A DNA stretch of 64,000 bases from an uncultured Spirochaetaceae bacterium (GCA_944389505.1 CALXMP010000002.1:216083-280082), one strand, 5' to 3'; shown: positions 53,801 through 62,424, numbered from the stretch's first letter. The notes: generated from the letters alone by a model not told the origin. Translations and numbers: made by a program.

Positions 53801-54585
53801 GTGGGAGCATGAGTATGAAAGACAATGATTTCTATCCTATAAGACTGCAGGCATATATGGCAAAGTGCGGAGTAGGCTCGAGAAGGGCCTGCGAGGAGCT
53901 CATCCGTGAAGGTCATGTCATGGTCAATAATAAGGTTATCCGGGAGATGGGCGTGAAGGTCGGGCCGGATGATGTCGTCCAGGTCGATACGGAGACTATC
54001 GAGCCTGCGGATAAGCTCTATTATATTGCCCTGAACAAGCCGCGCGGCTATGTATGCACCAATTTCGACCCGAACGAGGAGAAGTATGCAAGGGATCTTA
54101 TCGGAATCAGGGACAACAGACTGCTTTTCAATGTAGGGCGTCTGGATAAGGATTCCAATGGGCTTATCATCTTCACCAACGATGGTGATTTCGCCAACAG
54201 GATGATGCATCCTAAGTATGAGGTGGAGAAGGAGTATATCGTCAAACTCGACAGGGATGTCTCAATCGATGATCTCAACAGAGCGCTCGATGGCATATAT
54301 ATCGATATGCCAAGGCCTTACAGAATCAAGCGCTACGACCTCATGCCAAGGACGAGGCAGTTCGTGCGCATCACGCTGATCGAAGGCAAGAACAGGGAGA
54401 TAAGGAAGATCTTCTCCTATCTCGGCTACGATGTTAAGTCTCTGACAAGAATCAGGGTAGGCGGTGTCGAGCTCGGGGATCTCCAGCCTGGTGAATGGAG
54501 GGACCTGAAGAGGGAAGAGGTCGATGCTCTGCTCTCCGGCAGGGGAAACTCAAGGGGGAATGGAAGGAATGGTCGTCGCAATTGA
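53797..54585 (+). CDS. rluB: 23S rRNA pseudouridine synthase (RluB/RsuA family)
   Basis: A 262-residue synthase with an N-terminal S4 RNA-binding domain (IRLQAYMAKCGVGSRRACEELI) and a catalytic domain with the aspartate in GRLDKDSNGLIIFTNDG. It ends in a basic Gly/Arg/Asn-rich tail. It probably makes pseudouridine 2605 of 23S rRNA. The scpA-scpB-rluB-cmk-rpsA order is common. The start overlaps scpB; ATG 53815, with GGGAGC upstream, is an alternative. Confidence 0.89.
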   Translation: MSGSMSMKDNDFYPIRLQAYMAKCGVGSRRACEELIREGHVMVNNKVIREMGVKVGPDDVVQVDTETIEPADKLYYIALNKPRGYVCTNFDPNEEKYARDLIGIRDNRLLFNVGRLDKDSNGLIIFTNDGDFANRMMHPKYEVEKEYIVKLDRDVSIDDLNRALDGIYIDMPRPYRIKRYDLMPRTRQFVRITLIEGKNREIRKIFSYLGYDVKSLTRIRVGGVELGDLQPGEWRDLKREEVDALLSGRGNSRGNGRNGRRN

Positions 54586-55207
54586 TGGACCGGCAGGATC
54601 CGGGAAGAGCACAATAGCAAGGATGGTCGCCGAGAAGCTCGGTTTCTATTTCCTCAACACAGGCTCATTCTACAGAGCCTATACGCTGTCTGCTCTGGAC
54701 AGGGGAATCGATCCGCTTGACAGGGATAAGGTCCTTGAGAATGCGGAGAAAATAACGCTCACAGTCCAGAATGGATCTATCTGCATCGATGGAACGGATG
54801 AGGAGGGAAGACTCCATACGCCCGATGTCGACAGATACTGCTCCCAGGTCTCCTCGGACCCGAGGATCAGGAAGCTTGTCAATACAAGCGTAAGGAAGAT
54901 CGCCGAAGGCCTGGATATCGTGACAGAGGGCCGTGATACGACAACTGTCATCTTCCCCGATGCCGAATGCAAGTTCTATTTCGATGCATCTCCAGAGATC
55001 AGGGCATCACGCCGTGTGAAGGATCAGCCGGGTACCGATTATGAGGAAGTCCTGAAGGCAATTATGGCCCGCGATAAGATGGATATCGAGAAGGCTGATG
55101 GCGCTCTTAAAATCGCTCCAGGTGCTTTGGTAATAGATACTTCTATGTTGACTATAAGTCAAGTTTGTGAGAAAGTTGTTAACGCTATACGGAGCACTCC
55201 GGAGTAG
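54569..55207 (+). CDS. cmk: Cytidylate kinase
   Basis: A 212-residue CMP/dCMP kinase with P-loop DGPAGSGKST (5-14) followed by FLNTGSFYRAYTL, the VTEGRDTTTVIFPDAE motif and the R-rich LID region SRRVKDQ. ATG 54569 fits the family start and has GGAAGGA upstream within the rluB tail. It overlaps rluB by 17 bp and precedes rpsA by 26 bp, the classical cmk-rpsA pair. Confidence 0.95.
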   Translation: MVVAIDGPAGSGKSTIARMVAEKLGFYFLNTGSFYRAYTLSALDRGIDPLDRDKVLENAEKITLTVQNGSICIDGTDEEGRLHTPDVDRYCSQVSSDPRIRKLVNTSVRKIAEGLDIVTEGRDTTTVIFPDAECKFYFDASPEIRASRRVKDQPGTDYEEVLKAIMARDKMDIEKADGALKIAPGALVIDTSMLTISQVCEKVVNAIRSTPE

Positions 55208-55233
55208 TATATTCAGTTGGTAGGAGCAGAGAA

Positions 55234-56937
55234 GTGGAAAATGAAACTCAGATGACTGAAAAGCAGTCATATCTGCAGCAGCATCTTATGTCAATTCCCG
55301 AATTGGAAGTCGGTCAGATCGTAACCGGTACTGTTGTACAGACAAATGACGAATCAGTTTTAGTTGATATCGGCTATAAGAGCGAAGGAAAGATCCCTGT
55401 AGACGAATTCATGGAACTGCCTAAGCTTGGAGACAAAGTAGCCGTTACAATTGTCAAGCTCGATGATGGACGCGGACAGGTTGTCGTATCCAAGAAGAGA
55501 GCTGAGGCAAAGGAAAGGACGGAGATCCTCAGGAAAGCAGCCGAGGATAGAACACCGGTTCTTGGAAAATTCGCAAAGGTCATCAAGGGAGGCTATGAGG
55601 TCGATCTTGGTGCTGACTATAAAGGCTTCTGCCCGCTTTCGAAGGCTGATATAGTCCGTGTCGAGGATCCTGAGACGCTTATCGGGAAGACGGACTATTT
55701 CGTAATCGATAAATTCCATGCAGGAACAAAGCTCAAGAGCGTTGTTTCCCGCCGTGAGTACCTTGAGAAAAAGATCAAGGAGAACAAGGATGCATTCTTC
55801 CAGACAGTCCAGATCGGAGATGTCGTACAGGGAGAGGTCAAGTCCTTCACATCATTCGGTGCATTCATCGATCTCGGTGGCTTCGATGGTCTTCTCCACA
55901 TCAACGATATGTCCTGGGGCCATGTCACAAGGCCAAAGGATTTCGTGAAGAAGGGACAGATTGTCCAGCTCCGCCTGATCAACATCGATCCGGAGACACA
56001 GAAGATCAATCTCTCCCTCAAGCATATGACACCGGATCCTTGGACAACATTCGAGGAGAGGTATCAGGTTGGCGATGTAATCAAGAAGCCAGTTACGAAG
56101 ATCACATCCTTCGGTGTGTTCATCGAGCTTGAGCCTGGTATCGAGGGTCTTGCACATATCTCCGAGCTTTCATGGACGAAGAGGGTCACCAATCCTAAGG
56201 ATATCGTCAGCATCGGCGATGTCGTTGAGGCAAAGATCCTTGGCTATGATCTCGACAAGAAGAGGGTCTCTCTCGGACTCAAGCAGCTCCAGGAGAATCC
56301 TTGGGATACGATCAATGACCGCTATCCTGTAGGAAAGGTTGTCAGTGGTCCTGTCGTGAAGGTTACCAACAGTGGTGCATTCATCAACCTTGAGGACGGT
56401 ATTGACGGATTCCTCCACATCGATGACATCTCATGGACAAAGAAGATCAAGAGCATGGATCAGTTCTGCAAGGAAGGAGACATGGTCGAGGTCGTTGTTT
56501 CCCGCGTCGAGCCTGAGAACAGAAGGGTAAGGCTTTCTGTTAAGCAGCTCGAAGGCAATCCATGGAGCACACTGAAGAAGGACTATCCGAAGTATTCGAC
56601 AATCCAGGGAACAATCTCTTCCGTTACTGATTTCGGTGTATTCGTCAAGGTTCTTGGTGACATCGAGGGTCTTATTTCGAAGTACAACCTCGTTGGACCG
56701 GATGATGAGTACAAGGATGAGGTTCTCGAGTCCTATAAGGCTAAGGTAGGCGAGCCTATCACAGCTATGGTTGTTGATATCAATCCTCAGGCTCAGAAGC
56801 TCAGTCTCTCCATCAAGGAGATGATCAGACGCTCACAGGAGTCCGAGATGGCTAAGTATATGGCAGATGACAAGGAAGAGGATGATACCTACAACCCGTT
56901 TGCCGATATGCTTAAGGCAAAGAGCGACGAGGAGTAA
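55234..56937 (+). CDS. rpsA: 30S ribosomal protein S1
   Basis: A 567-residue S1 with six S1 RNA-binding repeats. Repeats 3-6 are well conserved (e.g. VVQGEVKSFTSFGAFIDLGG, PVTKITSFGVFIELEPGIEG, GPVVKVTNSGAFINLEDGID), while repeat 2 is degenerate as usual. It feeds mRNA to the 30S subunit. The GTG start has TAGGAGC upstream. S1 and leaderless messages are relevant to each other, since leaderless mRNAs do not need S1. A hairpin follows the stop. Confidence 0.95.
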   Translation: MENETQMTEKQSYLQQHLMSIPELEVGQIVTGTVVQTNDESVLVDIGYKSEGKIPVDEFMELPKLGDKVAVTIVKLDDGRGQVVVSKKRAEAKERTEILRKAAEDRTPVLGKFAKVIKGGYEVDLGADYKGFCPLSKADIVRVEDPETLIGKTDYFVIDKFHAGTKLKSVVSRREYLEKKIKENKDAFFQTVQIGDVVQGEVKSFTSFGAFIDLGGFDGLLHINDMSWGHVTRPKDFVKKGQIVQLRLINIDPETQKINLSLKHMTPDPWTTFEERYQVGDVIKKPVTKITSFGVFIELEPGIEGLAHISELSWTKRVTNPKDIVSIGDVVEAKILGYDLDKKRVSLGLKQLQENPWDTINDRYPVGKVVSGPVVKVTNSGAFINLEDGIDGFLHIDDISWTKKIKSMDQFCKEGDMVEVVVSRVEPENRRVRLSVKQLEGNPWSTLKKDYPKYSTIQGTISSVTDFGVFVKVLGDIEGLISKYNLVGPDDEYKDEVLESYKAKVGEPITAMVVDINPQAQKLSLSIKEMIRRSQESEMAKYMADDKEEDDTYNPFADMLKAKSDEE

Positions 56938-56946
56938 GAAAGCCAT

Positions 56947-56979
56947 TCTGCGGGTCTGAGCCCGCAGATGCTTTTGTTT
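56947..56979 (+). terminator. Terminator-like hairpin after rpsA
   Basis: TCTGCGGG (56947-56954) pairs with CCCGCAGA (56961-56968), loop TCTGAG, then TGCTTTTGTTT. The T-run starts 3 nt after the stem, so termination may be partial, with read-through into the TPR gene. Confidence 0.72.
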
Positions 56980-56989
56980 CGAGGTAGAA

Positions 56990-57697
56990 ATGAAGGAAAA
57001 GGAAGTTAATCTTACAGCCTCGCAGAAGATATCATCAAAGCTCAATGATTTCATTGGAAGACATGCAAAGCTGCTGGTTGCGATTGCAGCGCTTGTCATA
57101 GTGCTTATCATTGTGCTTGCTGTTGCCCTGACAATGATGCAGAGCGCTTCAGAGAAGAAGTTCAACGATCTTCTCGATCTTGAGGCTCAGTACTCTTCGC
57201 TCTCTCTTATGTCATCCGGTGATGAAGCGTATCAGAGCACAGCTGATGAATTCATCAAGTCTGCAGATGCTCTTATCGCATCTTCATCTCTCAAGGAGTA
57301 TCCAGGAGCAAAGGCAGAGCTTCTGCTTGCTGATCTCGCTTTCTCCCAGGAGAACTATCAGGAGGCGGCAGATCACTACAGGGCTGTGGCTGATGCGCAG
57401 AGCGGAAGCTATCTTGCAGAGGTCGCTATCATGAATGAGGCTGCCTGCTATGATAACCTTGGTGATCAGGCTAAGGCACTTGAGCTTTACAACTATGTCT
57501 TCGATACATTCGGGACAGATTCCGCATACGCTCCAAAGGCACTTTTCAACGCTGGAAGGCTTTATGAGGCTATGGGTGATACAGAGCTCGCAAAGGCATC
57601 ATTCGAGCAGCTCACTGGACTTTATCTCATGACAGAGAGCGGAACAGTAAGCGAATATGCAAGGCTTGCTCAGTCTCATCTTGTGACAATGAACTAA
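56990..57697 (+). CDS. Membrane-anchored tetratricopeptide protein
   Basis: A 235-residue protein with a cytosolic basic N-terminus (about 1-26), one membrane helix (LLVAIAALVIVLIIVLAVAL, 28-47) and a periplasmic region of TPR helix pairs (AELLLADLAFSQENYQEAADHYRAVA, AACYDNLGDQAKALELYNYVF, ALFNAGRLYEAMGDTELAKASFEQL). The layout resembles YfgM/TPR_21 proteins linked to periplasmic chaperone networks. GAGGTAG lies before the ATG. It follows rpsA with a hairpin between. The precise role is unknown. Confidence 0.78.
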   Translation: MKEKEVNLTASQKISSKLNDFIGRHAKLLVAIAALVIVLIIVLAVALTMMQSASEKKFNDLLDLEAQYSSLSLMSSGDEAYQSTADEFIKSADALIASSSLKEYPGAKAELLLADLAFSQENYQEAADHYRAVADAQSGSYLAEVAIMNEAACYDNLGDQAKALELYNYVFDTFGTDSAYAPKALFNAGRLYEAMGDTELAKASFEQLTGLYLMTESGTVSEYARLAQSHLVTMN

Positions 57698-57731
57698 ACG
57701 TATCTTTTAAGATGCTTATAGGAGGACAGCA

Positions 57732-58550
57732 GTGGGGAGGAATTTCAGATCCTTAATCTTCATAGCTGTCCTCTTTCTTTTATCTCTATCCGGCTGCGGC
57801 ATGCCCAGAATGTTCGTCTGGGACAGGAATGAGGAGTACAGGATTTCCTCCAGCCAGCTGGAATTCAATCTCAGCTATACATACTATGACCGCGATCTCG
57901 GAAGCGATAGGACTGTTCAGCTGACTCCGCTTTCAGGAACACCTGTGATGCATTTCTATTATGCAATCTCGTCAGCAAGCGGTCTCAGCGGATACAATAT
58001 GGCATCGGCATTCAGCTCGGCTTATTCATCAAAGTATGTACCAGTAAGAAGCCTTACAGATTCCGAGCCTATTGCTTCTGATTCTGTTACTATAACGACA
58101 AGCAATGATGAGACAACAACCGTCAGGCTGTATGAGTTCGTCGATGCAGAGACAGGCCAGCGGCCTGTGTTCCCGAACAGTATCGACATGTATCTCGATG
58201 CTGATGAGAGCATTGGCTCAAGCTATCTCAAGCACGCCACATACTCAGCGGAAATGGTCTCCTCAGGATCAGGAGAGAACTATATTCATCTTACAATAAA
58301 CGAAGGGACTGAAAAGCAAATGGAATACGACCTGCTGAGATTCAATGGGGATGCTTTTCAGAACGGTATCACAAATTATATTGGCAGGAATGACAATGGA
58401 GAGGTCCGGGAATTCTCCGACGAGGATGATCCTGCATCAAACTTCATGGACCCAAGGGTCTATCTCTATGTGTCATGCACATATCTTTTTGAAGGTTATA
58501 CGACGGTATCGACAATAGAGCTTACAGAGGTGACGAACTTCTCAATCTAA
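57732..58550 (+). CDS. Lipoprotein of unknown function (272 aa)
   Basis: The signal peptide ends in lipobox LSGC with lipidated Cys22. The mature part is beta-rich (SQLEFNLSYTYYDR, YLYVSCTYLFEG) with no recognised domain. The GTG start has AGGAGG 7 nt upstream. It lies 34 bp after the TPR membrane protein and probably shares its transcript. The decayed caspase-like remnant follows. Confidence 0.72.
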   Translation: MGRNFRSLIFIAVLFLLSLSGCGMPRMFVWDRNEEYRISSSQLEFNLSYTYYDRDLGSDRTVQLTPLSGTPVMHFYYAISSASGLSGYNMASAFSSAYSSKYVPVRSLTDSEPIASDSVTITTSNDETTTVRLYEFVDAETGQRPVFPNSIDMYLDADESIGSSYLKHATYSAEMVSSGSGENYIHLTINEGTEKQMEYDLLRFNGDAFQNGITNYIGRNDNGEVREFSDEDDPASNFMDPRVYLYVSCTYLFEGYTTVSTIELTEVTNFSI

Positions 58551-58656
58551 CTATATATTCTTGCATTGCCGCTTCCTTTTGCTATGCACAGGAAACAATG
58601 GATGCTAAAATCCATAACAGGATGAGGGAGCAATAATTATTCTGTAATTGTTATGA

Positions 58657-58950
58657 CTGACCAGAGGCTTTTCTGCAGCATTCATATATGGCAATGCTGC
58701 TGAGGATACTCATAGAGCATGCTTCGGAAATGTTCCGGGTAGGGCCTTGAAGGTTGGATCATAGACGGCAGATTGTTATCCCATGTTCCTCCTGCTGTAT
58801 CCGGATGATGGTGTATCGGAGATATGCGCTGTCGAACAACATAAGGGAATCGATACCGATGCTCCCATAGTGGGAGGACTCCAAGTGAATAATATGCAGA
58901 TAATCAATCAGGCGCTTACACCTGTTGATCTTATAGTTTTCTCAGATTGA
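58657..58950 (+). pseudogene. Decayed remnant related to the caspase-like lipoprotein
   Basis: One frame runs from CTG 58657 to TGA 58950 with a single internal stop (TAG 58762-58764). Its end LTPVDLIVFSD matches the end of the caspase-like protein (RTPVDLVVFDDLH), and the DNA agrees there as well (ACACCTGT-GATCT..TAGT.TTC..GAT). An upstream GNAAED could be the relic of GHGAED. About 250 residues between these points are missing. An ATG at 58783 would allow a 55-residue product but has no ribosome site. Positions 58551-58656 hold nothing I can name. Confidence 0.55.
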
Positions 58951-58968
58951 GAAAGAAAGGAGCTAAAA

Positions 58969-59520
58969 TTGATAAAAAAGCTTATTGTATCCGCCATTGT
59001 GCTTGTAGTTCTTGCATCTACTGTTTCAGCATCAGTGGCATGGACTCCATCCATCAGCGGTGGTTTCGGACTTAATAGCGTCAATTACTACAATGGCAAT
59101 TACGGAGGGCTCAAGGGGTTCAGACCGGCATTTGCTGTTGCTGCTGAGCTTGATATCCTTGCGATGCGTGTAGACAATCATTACATCTCAATTCCTTTTT
59201 CCTATGAGTATATAGGAGAGACATCTGTCGTGGGATCAACGATGGTCAATACAAGACAGAACTTCATGCTGTCCGTGGAATATGGATATGGATTCACAGA
59301 CTGGTTCAGACTCTATGCATCTGGCGATATGCTCTTCAGATGGTATAACAAGGAACATGCCGGCGCATGGAACTTTGGAGGGACAATAACACCAGCATTT
59401 GCCCTGACAGATAATTTCATGATCCAGATTCCTCTATCTGTCCATGGAGGAAAAGATGAGATAACGCTTGATACGAAGGTCATGTTCACACTTATGTTCG
59501 ATACAGGAGCTGACAGATGA
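58969..59520 (+). CDS. Outer-membrane beta-barrel protein coupled to a caspase-like lipoprotein
   Basis: A 183-residue protein with a signal peptide (MIKKLIVSAIVLVVLASTVSAS) and alternating amphipathic strands (ISIPFSYEYIGE, FMLSVEYGYGFTDWFRLYASGDMLFRWY, FMIQIPLSVHGG, KVMFTLMFD), as in small outer-membrane barrels. TTG 58969 is used because AAAGGAG lies upstream and no ATG is near. Its stop overlaps the ATG of the caspase-like gene (ATGA), so the two are made together. Function is unknown. Confidence 0.75.
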   Translation: MIKKLIVSAIVLVVLASTVSASVAWTPSISGGFGLNSVNYYNGNYGGLKGFRPAFAVAAELDILAMRVDNHYISIPFSYEYIGETSVVGSTMVNTRQNFMLSVEYGYGFTDWFRLYASGDMLFRWYNKEHAGAWNFGGTITPAFALTDNFMIQIPLSVHGGKDEITLDTKVMFTLMFDTGADR

Positions 59521-60596
59521 AGAAAATATTGCTTCTATCTATCCTTATATGCCTTCTTGCTGTGTCTTGCGCAGTTGAGCCTTCCGTTGGTGAGGGAAAT
59601 CCAAGAACATTGTATATTGTGAGCTCGGTTTTTACATATGGCGAAGGAGAGACATACAGCCTGCCTGTGATTAATAACCTTGATTTCCTTGCTGCTGTCG
59701 AAGAACTCTATAATAATGGGCATTCCGGCTTCGATGAGATCAATGAGGTAATATTCCAGGAGGATCACGGGGTATTCTATACAAAGACATCATCCAGTGA
59801 TTCCGGAACAAGAGGGAAGTGGACTCTATTGGATGATGTAGTTCCTGCTCTGCGTAATGTGCACGAGAATGCAGACAGCAATGATTTATTCCTCTTCTTC
59901 TTCAGCGGCCATGGCGCCGAGGACAAGAATAACATTGAAAATATGGGAGCTCTTTGCTTCTATAACCCGGAAAACGCTGAAGCTCCGATGGAGTATCTTC
60001 TGCCATCTACGTTAAGCGGACTCTTCTCAGAAATTGGCTGCAATGTGCTCATGGTAATCAATGCATGCCATTCTGGCGCTATTGCAGAGCTTGCTGATGG
60101 TACAATGGCAGATGGTCTGAAAATTTCCAATAGCGGGGAAGAAGGGAATGAACCAGGAAGCCTGGATGTTACATCCTCCGTTGCAAAGGCAATCGGGGAT
60201 GCATTTGCACTGCAGTTTGATTCATCAAAGACCGGAAACGGGAATCTATGGGTCCTGACTGCTGCAACAATCGACCAGAGTGAATACATGTTCGGCGATG
60301 TAAGCCGCAGTGTATGGGCTCCATTCATTGATTTTGCAACGCAGGCGTTGTCATACGATGAGGAAAGCGGTAAGTACATTGCATCGGGTTCATCAAGGCT
60401 CAATGTAACGGATATATATAACTATATAATCAATCTATCGAAGCAGCCTATGATGGAAGCACAGACAACATTCCCAGAAGATTATAAGGAATCGTTCATA
60501 GAGGAGTTTGGAGAGAATATCACGCTTCTGGATACGCAGGTTGCAAGAATGGCAAGAACACCTGTAGATCTCGTAGTATTCGATGATCTTCATTAA
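59517..60596 (+). CDS. Caspase-like (peptidase C14) lipoprotein
   Basis: A 359-residue protein with a lipoprotein signal (MKKILLLSILICLLAVSC, lipid on Cys18) and a caspase-fold domain. The catalytic pair is visible: H132 in FFFSGHGAED and C184 in MVINACHSGA. Between and around them are the usual hydrophobic strands (LYIVSSVF, LFLFFF, CNVLMVIN). The location should be periplasmic or surface-exposed, which is unusual for bacterial caspase homologues. It is coupled to the barrel gene by ATGA. The substrate and activation are unknown. A terminator follows. Confidence 0.82.
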   Translation: MKKILLLSILICLLAVSCAVEPSVGEGNPRTLYIVSSVFTYGEGETYSLPVINNLDFLAAVEELYNNGHSGFDEINEVIFQEDHGVFYTKTSSSDSGTRGKWTLLDDVVPALRNVHENADSNDLFLFFFSGHGAEDKNNIENMGALCFYNPENAEAPMEYLLPSTLSGLFSEIGCNVLMVINACHSGAIAELADGTMADGLKISNSGEEGNEPGSLDVTSSVAKAIGDAFALQFDSSKTGNGNLWVLTAATIDQSEYMFGDVSRSVWAPFIDFATQALSYDEESGKYIASGSSRLNVTDIYNYIINLSKQPMMEAQTTFPEDYKESFIEEFGENITLLDTQVARMARTPVDLVVFDDLH

Positions 60597-60618
60597 TAGA
60601 AACAGAATCATCTGAGGA

Positions 60619-60660
60619 GAGCAGGGGAAGGGAAGAAATGTCTTCCTCCCTGCTCCTTTT
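60619..60660 (+). terminator. Rho-independent terminator of the barrel/caspase operon
   Basis: Outer stem GAGCAGGG (60619-60626) with CCCTGCTC (60648-60655), inner stem GGAAGA (60631-60636) with TCTTCC (60641-60646), loop AATG, followed by CTTTTATATA. Confidence 0.88.
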
Positions 60661-61345
60661 ATATATAGATTGAATTACTATATATAGAAGCAGAATTTTT
60701 CACTAGAATACTTTATATATTAATATATTTATTACAATAAAAATTTATTAACTATAAAAGCTATTAAATAGTTTATACAATATATACATATTAATATATT
60801 AGATTACGAATATCATCGAAAATTGGGTTAATATTGTAAAGAAAAAGCTGAGATAATATGCGATCCTGCAGGATTCTGTTCTTTGCAATAGAAACGATAA
60901 AAAATTTAATTTAATGCAATATAAGGAATTAATATATTTTGCAAAGAAATTCACTTGCTAATATTTTTGTGATAACTGATTACATTAAAAGGAATTACAG
61001 TTTTATCAGTGATGTACTATCTAACTGCGTGTAATCATCTTGATAAGCTCGATATTTCCCCTTTAAAATCTCGGATTTTTAATGGATATAATGTATATTC
61101 TGTCAATTAGGATATATTTTGACATGTAATTCATTTAAATTACTATCCATAGATACAGAATCCTCTGGATTCAGATCATTTTAATAGCCTTTCTATCGTT
61201 GGCTTACAGGTTTCAAATTTTTTTCTTTATCTTATATATTAGATATTTTAATACTTTTAAATCTTTTAGAATAATAAGCCGTATAAGCATTTTAATATGT
61301 TTAATATTTTAGATTAAAATTTGTTACTATTAACAGTTATTTAAA
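60661..61345. other. AT-rich gene-free region
   Basis: About 700 bp with no supportable gene on either strand. It is far richer in A and T than the rest of the window (for example only 6 of 60 bases are G or C at 60721-60780). The longest open frame noticed is about 32 codons (ATG near 61014) and has no ribosome site. It contains three copies of TTAATATATT. It may be a decayed or foreign segment, or a regulatory or DNA-bending region upstream of nothing obvious. No promoter is convincing because almost any AT-run fits. Confidence 0.7.
60720..60938. repeat. Three dispersed copies of TTAATATATT
   Basis: The 10-mer occurs at 60720-60729, 60791-60800 and 60929-60938. Its core AATATATT is palindromic. 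The composition of the region makes chance repeats likely. Confidence 0.4.
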
Positions 61346-61369
61346 AATAATGCAGGGATAAACCCTGCA
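61346..61369 (-). terminator. Rho-independent terminator of the small Pro/His-rich lipoprotein gene
   Basis: TGCAGGG (61351-61357) pairs with CCCTGCA (61363-61369). On the minus strand the hairpin is followed by TTATTTTTAAAT. It lies 9 bp after the stop of the gene at 61378. Confidence 0.85.
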
Positions 61370-61377
61370 CGATTGTC

Positions 61378-61626
61378 TTAGAAAACTATGAGATCGTCTG
61401 TATCCGCATTATAATAGATTGAAGGTTCATGATAGTCTCTATGCGGTCTAGGCTCAGGATGATGCGGCCTTGGAGGCGGTAAAGGTCTTCTAGGAGGCCG
61501 TGTATCTACATAGACGACATCCGTGGGATAATAGTAGTAATCATACGGATCATCATCGAGCACAAGACATGATGAAAGCAATGCAGCGGAAAATGCAATC
61601 AATGCAAGAAGCTTAAATAATCTCAT
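61378..61626 (-). CDS. Small Tyr/Pro/His-rich lipoprotein (82 aa)
   Basis: The signal peptide MRLFKLLALIAFSAALLSSC has lipidated Cys20. The mature 63 residues are low in complexity: an acidic, tyrosine-rich part (DDDPYDYYYYPTD), a proline-rich part (RPPRRPLPPPRPHHPEPRPH) and a short tail. The histidines could bind metal. The proline stretch could span the periplasm or cell wall as a stalk. ATG 61626 has GGTAGGG upstream. It is flanked by its own terminator. No family is recognised. Confidence 0.65.
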   Translation of the reverse strand: MRLFKLLALIAFSAALLSSCLVLDDDPYDYYYYPTDVVYVDTRPPRRPLPPPRPHHPEPRPHRDYHEPSIYYNADTDDLIVF

Positions 61627-61761
61627 ATGCCCTACCCTCTTCAAAGATATGATACTTTAAATGTTCGTTATTGTGAATTATATTGTTACTCCCCGTTTCC
61701 TGAACGAAACTATAACTTAATGAGCAGAAAAGCTGAATCAGGATCTTGATACAGCAAGCAA

Positions 61762-62379
61762 TCAGTTATTATCGAAGTAGTTATAGACTGCATCGAGCCG
61801 GAGGCCAGTAGGATACGGCTCAGGAGATATGACACCATCATCTCCGGCAACTGCATCATCCCTGGTATATTCCGAGGCGATGATTGAAACATTCGTGCCA
61901 TCACCAAGTGCCAGGTCACTTATTATTTCTGTGCTGCCTGAGCGGAGATTCCAGAGTTCATTGCTGTATTCCCAGTCAAATCTGAAAACTGCTCTGCTTT
62001 CATCATTGAAGGAACTTGTGAGAATTGTTTCATCTGTATTATTGTCGTATATCACGACCTCATCCATGCCAGATTCTATCCTGAACTCTTTAGGTGACTC
62101 CGATGCTGTCCGGCCTATTGTCATTATCGCATATGTCATCTCAACAGGCTCTGCCGGGATTACCTCTCCATCATCTGTAACAGTATCCTCATTCTGATTC
62201 AAAGATGCTGATGGAACGGACAGCGTGAAATATCCATGACCGAAGTTGTTTGCAGACTGAATCGATGACCTGAAGATGCGCTGCTCTGTAAGCGGATCCA
62301 GAGGTGTCGGTGTCATTGATGTATCCCAGCATGAAGCAAAGAGGAATGGAATAATCATTACAAGCAGGAATCTTCTCAT
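61762..62379 (-). CDS. Lipoprotein of unknown function (205 aa)
   Basis: The signal peptide MRRFLLVMIIPFLFASC ends in a lipobox (LFASC) with lipidated Cys17. The mature protein is acidic and beta-rich (VEMTYAIMTIGRTASESPKEF, AVFRFDWEYSNELW), with no recognised domain. The ATG at 62379 has no Shine-Dalgarno site. A GATAAT (62393-62388 on the minus strand) ends 8 nt before it, which may mark a leaderless start, though no -35 is visible. It is divergent from mazG. Confidence 0.7.
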   Translation of the reverse strand: MRRFLLVMIIPFLFASCWDTSMTPTPLDPLTEQRIFRSSIQSANNFGHGYFTLSVPSASLNQNEDTVTDDGEVIPAEPVEMTYAIMTIGRTASESPKEFRIESGMDEVVIYDNNTDETILTSSFNDESRAVFRFDWEYSNELWNLRSGSTEIISDLALGDGTNVSIIASEYTRDDAVAGDDGVISPEPYPTGLRLDAVYNYFDNN

Positions 62380-62409
62380 ATCGGTAGATTATCATAGATA
62401 TCAATCTGG

Positions 62410-62418
62410 TGCTATCAT
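62410..62418 (+). promoter_or_regulatory. Extended -10 promoter of mazG, predicted leaderless
   Basis: TG-C-TATCAT (62410-62418), then 6 nt and ATG 62425. No -35 consensus and no ribosome site are present. Confidence 0.55.
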
Positions 62419-62424
62419 CGTGCT

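Noticed and set aside
61014..61112. 32-codon open frame in the AT-rich region
   Set aside because: No ribosome site, no recognisable sequence, and such frames are expected by chance.
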